A stretch of 64,000 nt of DNA, taken from Saprospirales bacterium. GTDB taxonomy: Bacteria; Bacteroidota; Bacteroidia; Chitinophagales; Saprospiraceae. Positions 58,205-64,000 of the stretch are shown here, piece by piece. The number at the start of each line of letters is the position of its first letter. The stretch's first letter is position 1. The notes beneath the pieces are model-generated. The model did no database searches. It saw only the letters and a list, made by a program, of their open reading frames with translations, and was not told the origin of the DNA. Both the position numbers and the translations under genes were made by a program. The stretch lies in NCBI GenBank assembly GCA_007695145.1, contig REEI01000068.1, forward strand, positions 62,001 to 126,000, given 5' to 3'.

Positions 58205-59620
58205 TTAGTCTGGAAATATTTTTCCAGGGTTCATGATGTTATTCGGATCAAATACCTTTTTTATATTCCTCATAAGTTGGAGTTCAATCGGGCTGAATAC
58301 AATGTCCATAAACTCTTTTTGAACCAGACCAATTCCGTGCTCTCCGGAAATGGTGCCACCCAATCGTTTTACTTCTGAGAAGAGTTCACGGATAGCAATT
58401 GGCAATTCATGTTTCCATTTATCATCGGAGAGATCATTTTTCAGAATGTTGATATGGAGATTGCCATCACCTGCATGTCCGTAACAGGCCGATGAGAATC
58501 CGTACTTTTTGCCGAGACTTTTTGTGAAACGCAGTAATTCTGGCAAATGAAAGCGAGGCACTACGGTGTCTTCTTCTTTGTAAACTGACTTCCTCTTCAC
58601 AGCTTCGCCTATACCCCTTCTGATTTTCCAAAGTCTTTCCTTTTCAACTGAATTTTCTGCAAAGAGAACTTCCCCAACCGGATATTTTTGAAGAAGGAGG
58701 TATACAGACTCAAGCGTTTCATCTAACTCTGCATTTTTATTCCCATCTAATTCTATGAGTAAAAAGGCTTCCTCATCAGCTTCAAGCGAAAAAGGAGGTT
58801 CTTCTGAGTATCGCAATGCAAGGTCCACGGCGTCCCTGTCCATAAATTCAAGACCGGAGGGAGTAATTCCTGATTTGGCAATTTCGGCTACTGCTTCCGC
58901 AGCTTTTACAGCGTCTTTGAATGGCACTAGCAGCAACTTGTCAAACTTTGGATGAGGTATCAACTTCAAGGTAATTTTTGTTACAAAGCCCAGGGTGCCT
59001 TCACTCCCTACAATTAACTGAGTCAGATTGTAACCGGTGGCATTTTTCAATACATTTGCTCCAGTATTGATGATTTTTCCATTGGGAAGAACCAGTTCCA
59101 GGTTGAGAACATAATCGCTCACCACTCCGTACTTAACAGCTTTAGGACCTCCAGAGTTCTCTGCAATATTTCCCCCTATAAAGCAAGAGCCTTTACTGGC
59201 AGGATCGGGGGGGTAAAACAAACCTTTTTCGCGCACTGCATTTTGAAGCACTTCGGTTACTACCCCCGGTTCAGTTGTTACCTGAAAGTTGTCTTCGTCG
59301 ATTTGCAGTATGCGATTCAGTTTTTTGGTTGAAATGCATGCACCACCAAAAACAGGAATTGCCCCGCCGGACAAACCCGTTCCGGCACCTCTGATGGTAA
59401 CCGGAATGAAATTTTCATTGCAATACGCAAGAATTGCAGAAACCTGACCACTGTCAGCAGGGATCAATACCACTTCAGGTGGGCAAAGGATGTCTTCTGT
59501 TTCGTCACGGCCATGGCTATTGAGTGAATCGCCGTCAATCAACACATTGCCTTCTCCTAAAGTCAGTTGAAAGAACTGTAAATCTTCCCTGCTGACCTTT
59601 TTGTATGCAGAATTTAGCAT
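58205..59620 (-). CDS. FAD-linked oxidase, glycolate/D-lactate dehydrogenase type (GlcD-like)
   Basis: A 471-residue flavoprotein of the vanillyl-alcohol oxidase/GlcD family. The FAD domain has PVTIRGAGTGLSGGAIPVFGGACIS, then GLFYPPDPASKGSCFIGGNIAENSGGPKAVKYGV and VGSEGTLGFVTKITLKL. The C-terminal cap contains YGHAGDGNLHINIL and GGTISGEHGIGLVQKEFM with the conserved catalytic histidines, and ends KKVFDPNNIMNPGKIFPD. It probably oxidises a 2-hydroxy acid (D-lactate or glycolate). The ATG at 59620 gives the family N-terminus; the longer frame from 59731 would overlap aroC by 58 bases. The Fe-S partner subunits are not adjacent. Confidence 0.92.
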   Translation of the reverse strand: MLNSAYKKVSREDLQFFQLTLGEGNVLIDGDSLNSHGRDETEDILCPPEVVLIPADSGQVSAILAYCNENFIPVTIRGAGTGLSGGAIPVFGGACISTKKLNRILQIDEDNFQVTTEPGVVTEVLQNAVREKGLFYPPDPASKGSCFIGGNIAENSGGPKAVKYGVVSDYVLNLELVLPNGKIINTGANVLKNATGYNLTQLIVGSEGTLGFVTKITLKLIPHPKFDKLLLVPFKDAVKAAEAVAEIAKSGITPSGLEFMDRDAVDLALRYSEEPPFSLEADEEAFLLIELDGNKNAELDETLESVYLLLQKYPVGEVLFAENSVEKERLWKIRRGIGEAVKRKSVYKEEDTVVPRFHLPELLRFTKSLGKKYGFSSACYGHAGDGNLHINILKNDLSDDKWKHELPIAIRELFSEVKRLGGTISGEHGIGLVQKEFMDIVFSPIELQLMRNIKKVFDPNNIMNPGKIFPD

Positions 59621-59673
59621 ATTTAAGTCTGAAAATTTATTTCGATGATTGAAAAACCAATCAATTGGTCTGT

Positions 59674-60783
59674 TTAGTCTTGTCCTTGGATCAACTCTTT
59701 TGCCTTTACAAGAGCATTCCATCTCATCCAATGATCTCCTAGGACAAGGGCTGTCATGGCCTCGACTATGGGTACTGCTCTGGGCAAAACACAGGGGTCG
59801 TGCCTTCCTTTAGCTTTGAGTTCAGATAGCCGCCCTTCAGAGTCGAGTGTTTGTTGAGGTTTGAGAATGGTGCTTACCGGCTTAAATGCCACTCTAAATT
59901 TTAGAGGCATACCATTTGAAATGCCCCCCTGAACTCCCCCTGAGTGGTTGGTTGTAGTTAAAACCCTCCCTTGCCCATCCTTTACAAATGGGTCATTGTG
60001 TTCACTTCCCTTCATTTGGGTTGAGGCAAAACCACTTCCCATTTCAAAGCCTTTGCAGGCATTGATGGAGAGCATAGCTTTGGCCAGGTCAGCACTCAAT
60101 TTATCAAAAACCGGTTCACCCAATCCAGCAGGACAATTAAAAACTTCACAAGTGATGCATCCACCGAGGGTGTCTCCCTCTGATCGGGCAAGCTCAATAA
60201 GATTAATCATCTTTTCAGCAAGAGAGCTGTCGGGGCATCGAACTATATTTTCTGCCGAATCCTGGCTTCCAATTATACTGTAATCCCTGTCCAATTCCAA
60301 ATTCGCTATTGAGCTCACATAAGCTCGAATGACTACTCCCTTTTGACTCAGTAACTTTTTTACAAAATAAGCAGCTGCAACTCTAATGGCAGTCTCTCGA
60401 GCAGAAGATCGGCCCCCACCTGCAGGGTCTCTCATTCCGTATTTTGTGCTGTAAGTGTAGTCTGCGTGAGATGGGCGAAAACTTTTTGCAATCTCAGAGT
60501 AATCCCGGGGGCGTGCATCAGTATTTTGTATCAATAGCCCTATGGGCATACCGCTGGTTTTGCCCTGATAAATTCCGGAAAGGATTTGGACCTGATCCTT
60601 CTCATTCCTGCTGGTGGTTATCTTCGATTGCCCTGGCCTTCGCCTATCCATTTCTTGCTGAAGCTCTTCTGAAGATATCTCTATGCCCGGCGGTACTCCA
60701 TCAAGAATGCCACCTATGGCTTCCCCGTGGGACTCACCGAATGTCTTTAGGGTAATGTATTTCCCAAAAATATTGCCACTCAT
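59674..60783 (-). CDS. aroC: Chorismate synthase
   Basis: A 369-residue enzyme that converts EPSP to chorismate with reduced FMN, the last common step for aromatic amino acids. Marks are GNIFGKYITLKTFGESHGEAIGGILDGVPPG, DRRRPGQSKITTSRNEKDQ, the HADYTYSTKYGMRDPAGGGRSSARETA signature and the late GRHDPCVLPRAVPIVEAMTALVL. The GlcD-like gene follows 53 bases after its stop. Confidence 0.98.
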   Translation of the reverse strand: MSGNIFGKYITLKTFGESHGEAIGGILDGVPPGIEISSEELQQEMDRRRPGQSKITTSRNEKDQVQILSGIYQGKTSGMPIGLLIQNTDARPRDYSEIAKSFRPSHADYTYSTKYGMRDPAGGGRSSARETAIRVAAAYFVKKLLSQKGVVIRAYVSSIANLELDRDYSIIGSQDSAENIVRCPDSSLAEKMINLIELARSEGDTLGGCITCEVFNCPAGLGEPVFDKLSADLAKAMLSINACKGFEMGSGFASTQMKGSEHNDPFVKDGQGRVLTTTNHSGGVQGGISNGMPLKFRVAFKPVSTILKPQQTLDSEGRLSELKAKGRHDPCVLPRAVPIVEAMTALVLGDHWMRWNALVKAKELIQGQD

Positions 60784-60881
60784 GTTTCAGACTCTTTCAC
60801 AGTTAAATTTCGCGATAAATCAAGAAATCGGTGCATGCGCAGGGACGAACATATCAGGAGAATTGATCTCAATATCAAGGA

Positions 60882-60900
60882 CACTGACTTTGGGTCAGTG
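60882..60900. repeat. Seven-base hairpin overlapping the miaE stop
   Basis: CACTGAC (60882-60888) and GTCAGTG (60894-60900) flank TTTGG. On the minus strand the miaE stop TGA lies inside the stem. No U-run follows. It may be a weak terminator or mRNA end. Confidence 0.45.
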
Positions 60901-61476
60901 CATTCTATCTCCCCTCAATTCTAGTTCTTTCAACATTTCAGCTTCGAACATCAGGTATTCCTGCCACCTTTTGTCCACCTTTTCCCTGCCACCGTATTGA
61001 CGTGCAAGCTCAATAAACATTTTATAATGGCCCGCCTCAGCCACCATGAATTTATGGTAGAACTTTCTTAGGTTCTCGTCTTCCAACTCTTCCGAAAGGA
61101 GCCTAAATCGTTCACAGCTTCTAGCCTCAATCAGAGCGCAGACCAGAAGTTTTTCTATGAGCCTGTCCTCTCTGGACCCGCCTTTTTTCTGAAATCCCAA
61201 CAACCTGTTGACATATTCATCCTTTCTCTGGAAACCCAGCTGAAGGCCCCTATCCTCCATTTCTTTCAGCACCATCCTGAAATGACCCCACTCTTCTGTA
61301 ACTACAGGGGAAACCTGTTCGATCAGCTCCTTTTTATCTGGATATTGCTGAATTAAAGAAATACAGGACGTAGCTGCTTTTTGTTCACAATATGCATGAT
61401 CTGTGAGGATTTCTTCCAGACTCATACTGGCCAGATCAACCCATCGGGGATCGGTTGGTAATTTTAGTCCTAACAT
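60895..61476 (-). CDS. miaE: tRNA-(ms2io6A)-hydroxylase
   Basis: A 193-residue ferritin-like di-iron monooxygenase that hydroxylates the isopentenyl group of ms2i6A37. Iron ligands come from a four-helix bundle. Visible candidates are E-x-x-x-x-D-H-A-Y-C-E-Q-K-A near residues 24-34, EEWGHFRMVLKEM, EARSCERFRLLSEEL and the last VAEAGHYKMFIELA. The length suits the family. It follows the product of MiaA (encoded at 36741-37658) and MiaB. It lies 8 bases after the next envelope-protein gene upstream. Confidence 0.93.
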   Translation of the reverse strand: MLGLKLPTDPRWVDLASMSLEEILTDHAYCEQKAATSCISLIQQYPDKKELIEQVSPVVTEEWGHFRMVLKEMEDRGLQLGFQRKDEYVNRLLGFQKKGGSREDRLIEKLLVCALIEARSCERFRLLSEELEDENLRKFYHKFMVAEAGHYKMFIELARQYGGREKVDKRWQEYLMFEAEMLKELELRGDRMH

Positions 61477-61484
61477 ATTTAATT

Positions 61485-62777
61485 TTACTGGTTTATTAAA
61501 TACTTATCCAAACATTTCAAATGGTCGCGGATAAGATTGATGTCGTAAACCTCATAGTCTTCAAAGCCAGTGGCCCAGACTACTCTTATTTGATCCACTT
61601 CGGTCTCCCTAAACCTCATTTCATTACTTTTTGACAGTGGAGTAATGGCGGTGAAGCTTACCGTATTTGTTCTTTCGTCATAGGTTCCATTGTCCATGCG
61701 AAGATTGTGAAGATTGACGATCTCCCCATTCATTAAGCGGATCCGGATAGGAGTGTTTTCGGGCAAACCGGTAAAGGACCTTCTTGCACTTGGTATGTGA
61801 AGGGTAAAGTGAAAAGTGAGGAATAGACCGGGACCCTTCCTCCTTGCGCTGATATTACAACTAATAATGGGTCTGCCTCTCAGAGTCAACCTCATCTCTT
61901 CAGGTAAGAAGAAAAATAAGGGTTCAGGATGCGTCTCCAGATGCAATGGCTCTGAAACACCATAATCACTGTAATTTTCAACATTGCAAATTCTCGGTGG
62001 CGGATTTCGATAGAGGTCAGCAATATACACTGTAGAGGGATGAGGCAAAATGGGCATGGGTATATCCTCAGGAGGACTCCAGTCAATTTCAGCTACCTCT
62101 TTTAAATCGTGCTTATCCACTTGGTTTTTTATTTGAGCCATGCCAAAATTATAATCAGTTTGAAGACTTAAAACCTCTCTCAGACTCAAATCTTTAAGTA
62201 TGTCTTGATGCCGAAGCCTTCTCAGGTAAGCCAATTCCTCCTTTGAGTGACCGATATCCCTAATCGTCTGGTTGATGGCTTCCACCACGTAATTGAATCT
62301 CTCACTCAGTTCCATCCTTGCACTTGGTCGTATCCTTCCCGGATTGTCTCTTGCGAAATCAAGATCCGCCTGCAGTTTTTGTTTCTCAGCTCTGTAGCTG
62401 GAAAGGTCTTTCCGCAATCGGTCAATTCGGTTACTCACCATTCGGACGGCTATTGAAGAGTAATCTACTTCGATTGGATTGCCTGAAACGGACTCTTCTT
62501 CCTCTGTTATTGAGGTTTTTTCAATGGTATTAATTTGCTGAAAAGCTTGACGGTAGAGGATAGAGTCCGATGGGACTACTGCTCTCTCTGTTCCATCTGA
62601 AAATCTTATCACCAATTCACCATCGGGGAGTTGGTAGACTGACTGAGCGGAAAGGAAATAAGTGAGTGAAAAGGCCAGTATGGTCAATATAAATTTAGCA
62701 GTGGTGGTGATGCCAGTATAAAACGTCCTAATCAATAATTGGATACAATATCTCTTTGAATGAGCGCTACTTGCCAT
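61485..62777 (-). CDS. Exported coiled-coil protein of unknown function
   Basis: A 430-residue protein that I do not recognise. From ATG 62777 a signal sequence (KFILTILAFSLTYFLSAQ) is followed by a small module with SVYQLPDGELVIRFSDGTERAVV. A coiled-coil helix follows at about 110-200 (MVSNRIDRLRKDLSSYRAEKQKLQADLDFARD and later EELAYLRRLRHQDIL). Then comes a beta-rich C-terminal domain with RPIISCNISARRKGPGLFLTFHFTLHIPSARRSF. The first in-frame ATG (62861) sits against the promoter-like element and would give an odd N-terminus, so 62777 is preferred. The product probably acts in the periplasm. It is probably co-transcribed with miaE. Confidence 0.65.
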   Translation of the reverse strand: MASSAHSKRYCIQLLIRTFYTGITTTAKFILTILAFSLTYFLSAQSVYQLPDGELVIRFSDGTERAVVPSDSILYRQAFQQINTIEKTSITEEEESVSGNPIEVDYSSIAVRMVSNRIDRLRKDLSSYRAEKQKLQADLDFARDNPGRIRPSARMELSERFNYVVEAINQTIRDIGHSKEELAYLRRLRHQDILKDLSLREVLSLQTDYNFGMAQIKNQVDKHDLKEVAEIDWSPPEDIPMPILPHPSTVYIADLYRNPPPRICNVENYSDYGVSEPLHLETHPEPLFFFLPEEMRLTLRGRPIISCNISARRKGPGLFLTFHFTLHIPSARRSFTGLPENTPIRIRLMNGEIVNLHNLRMDNGTYDERTNTVSFTAITPLSKSNEMRFRETEVDQIRVVWATGFEDYEVYDINLIRDHLKCLDKYLINQ

Positions 62778-62862
62778 TGCCTGGGCAATTTTTTCTGTAT
62801 GATTGGCCTGTCTGATATGTAAATCGTTGAAAACTAAAATAATGATCAAATCTTTTGACACA

Positions 62863-62870
62863 CGAAATTA
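62863..62870 (-). promoter_or_regulatory. Weak candidate -7 promoter element
   Basis: The minus strand reads TAATTTCG, one base off TAnnTTTG, immediately upstream of the first in-frame ATG (62861). If used, transcription starts near 62857, which excludes that ATG and supports ATG 62777. Confidence 0.3.
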
Positions 62871-63128
62871 GTAAAGTACATGAAAATGAACTGTACATTT
62901 TGATATTTTAACGAATATTAAACCAAGTAATTTTTTTTAAGAGGTGAATGTTGAGGGTGCTACTTGGTTTGACCGACCTGCGGTTTGCTCCTTTTTCGGC
63001 CAATGTTATTCCAAGCACCTCGTATTGGATAAGTCACATGCTCATAATCTTTATTCAGGCTGAAAAATCTTAGCCTTAAGCCAGGTATTCTTATGTTTGC
63101 GACAAATCCAGGAGTCAATGGCCTGTTT
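62871..63128. other. Divergent intergenic region
   Basis: About 260 bases between two envelope-protein genes read in opposite directions. It is AT-rich on the left and mixed on the right. No supported gene, terminator or strong promoter was found. Confidence 0.4.
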
Positions 63129-63962
63129 ATGACCTTAAAAAGAGACTATTTAATTGGTGTGTTGTTGATATTCATAGTTTTCAACTCTTGTGGAGGAGCA
63201 TATAAAGGGGGTGAAAGTGTAACCGCTTTAGCCGATGGTGGATTTATCAAAGAGTACTTTAATCCATCGGGTCAACTTTTGAAGCGCATTTCTTTTAATA
63301 GTGATTCATTGAAAATGGGCTGCTATGAAATCTTTTGTGAAAGCGGGATACTTCTATTGCAAGCAAGTTTTTCTGAGGACCTTCACCATGGTTGGTTCCT
63401 GTCATTTGACAGTCATGGAAGTTGTAAAGAAATGAGGGACCTGTCGGAAGGAGTAAAAAATGGCTTTCAAAAGGTTTTTAAACCGAATGGAGATATTTCC
63501 ATTGAATACTATTCAAATGGGGTAAAGCACGGAGGGAAAATGCTACTGGACTCGATTGGAATGATGAAGTTTTTTAGGGTTTACTTTTCCGACAAACTTT
63601 TGGGGGAATTTAAGTGGTTGAATGAGATAAGGTATAACATATCAGGAAAATTGTATTTTTTGGATATACTTCCAAGTCCGGCCAATGTCGATGAATTGCT
63701 GCCTGTAATAAGGGTTGCGAGAATACCTGGATTAAGAGGGGAAGTTGCTGTAGCGATGCAGGATGATTCTCTGGGCGTTTTCCTGCAGACGGTGCCACCC
63801 GTAGTTTACTCAAATAATATGCTCGCCTGGGCACTCCGCGATATTCATGAACTGTCACCTGATGCATTCCTTGTCGATCTCAAATTGATCAATGAAAGAG
63901 GTGATTTTGTGTATCGTGAACTGATCAATATTCCACCATCGCAATTGAGTTTCTGGAATTAA
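63129..63962 (+). CDS. Lipoprotein with MORN-like repeats
   Basis: A 277-residue lipoprotein from ATG 63129 (MTLKRDYLIGVLLIFIVFNSC; lipidation at Cys21). An ATG at 63093 would add twelve polar residues before the signal. The region 45-165 has repeats of the MORN_2/YwqK type: FIKEYFNPSGQLLKRISFN, YEIFCESGILLLQASFSEDLHHGWFLSFDSHG and NGFQKVFKPNGDISIEYYSNGVKHG. The rest is a beta-rich domain without known relatives. Such repeats are common in Bacteroidota envelope proteins of unknown role. Its stop lies 38 bases before the window end. Confidence 0.75.
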   Translation: MTLKRDYLIGVLLIFIVFNSCGGAYKGGESVTALADGGFIKEYFNPSGQLLKRISFNSDSLKMGCYEIFCESGILLLQASFSEDLHHGWFLSFDSHGSCKEMRDLSEGVKNGFQKVFKPNGDISIEYYSNGVKHGGKMLLDSIGMMKFFRVYFSDKLLGEFKWLNEIRYNISGKLYFLDILPSPANVDELLPVIRVARIPGLRGEVAVAMQDDSLGVFLQTVPPVVYSNNMLAWALRDIHELSPDAFLVDLKLINERGDFVYRELINIPPSQLSFWN

Positions 63963-64000
63963 TTTCAGAGCCTATACCTAATAATTCGATTTTGGATGAT

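Noticed and set aside
59621-59731. Longer GlcD-like frame starting inside aroC.
   Set aside because: It would overlap aroC by 58 bases and adds a cysteine/arginine-rich leader foreign to the family; ATG 59620 fits.
1-64000. CRISPR arrays, tRNA or rRNA genes, prophage and insertion sequences.
   Set aside because: No regularly spaced repeats, no T-arm or acceptor patterns, no phage structural genes and no transposase with terminal repeats were found by reading both strands.

Overview
The window comes from a member of the Bacteroidota, most likely near the Saprospirales/Cytophagales. The evidence is four proteins with C-terminal type IX secretion (T9SS type A) sorting domains, FG-GAP/VCBS and ASPIC/UnbV surface proteins, choice-of-anchor L and FISUMP domains, DUF4783, DUF3822, 2TM and DUF7009-like families, a GYDIA-type GHMP kinase, and promoter motifs of the Bacteroidota type (TTG, about 20 bases, TAnnTTTG). 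Base composition is AT-leaning and genes are loosely packed. No tRNA, rRNA, CRISPR array, prophage or insertion sequence is recognisable.

Layout. 0.1-7.5 kb: GHMP kinase, ECF sigma factor with a membrane/beta-barrel partner and a lipoprotein, a DUF4783 protein, phosphoglycerate mutase gpmI, and a small lipoprotein. 7.7-18.9 kb: an envelope-protein region. It holds a two-component-type beta-propeller sensor with no kinase, a 976-residue VCBS/ASPIC T9SS protein, a second ECF sigma factor with the same kind of membrane/beta-barrel partner, a beta-barrel protein and an LVIVD lipoprotein, and a GC-rich T9SS remnant that has lost its 5' end. 19.0-22.8 kb: a reduced-sulfur operon on the minus strand (CstB-like persulfide dioxygenase/rhodanese, rhodanese, tandem universal stress protein, two YeeE/YedE half transporters), preceded by a perfect Crp/Fnr-type palindrome placed like a class II activator site. 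23.3-26.6 kb: rplM-rpsI-rpsB-tsf-pyrH. 26.8-31.5 kb: a molybdoenzyme operon (PaaE-type reductase, DUF7009-like protein, FdhD, FdhF/YdeP-type oxidoreductase). 31.8-36.7 kb: small membrane proteins, a PyrR-like phosphoribosyltransferase, and a membrane Fe-S/CCG-domain pair resembling heterodisulfide-reductase modules. 36.7-42.3 kb: housekeeping genes miaA, plsC-like, isoaspartyl peptidase, rsmI, purS, pssA. 42.3-43.4 kb: a gene-free 1.1 kb stretch. 43.4-49.0 kb: DUF3822, an RsmD-like methyltransferase, a family 2 glycosyltransferase, an M3 peptidase with an attenuator-like leader, and a TrmH-like methyltransferase. 49.6-64.0 kb: surface proteins, an unusual NhaC + cytochrome oxidase subunit III pair, an Rpn-family nuclease, GlcD-like oxidase, aroC, miaE and two envelope proteins.

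How the genes fit together. The sulfur operon should import thiosulfate or sulfide-derived species and oxidise persulfides. FdhD would sulfurate the molybdenum cofactor of the neighbouring YdeP-type enzyme, and the PaaE-type flavin/2Fe-2S reductase is its likely electron partner. MiaA makes i6A in tRNA and MiaE hydroxylates the later ms2i6A. The most system-like novelty is the repeated arrangement of an ECF sigma factor followed immediately by one polypeptide that carries a short cytoplasmic N-terminus, one inner-membrane helix, a long periplasmic linker and a C-terminal outer-membrane-type beta-barrel. It occurs twice here and could be a one-protein trans-envelope signalling device. Promoter, hairpin and operon statements are read by eye from the sequence and were not tested computationally.
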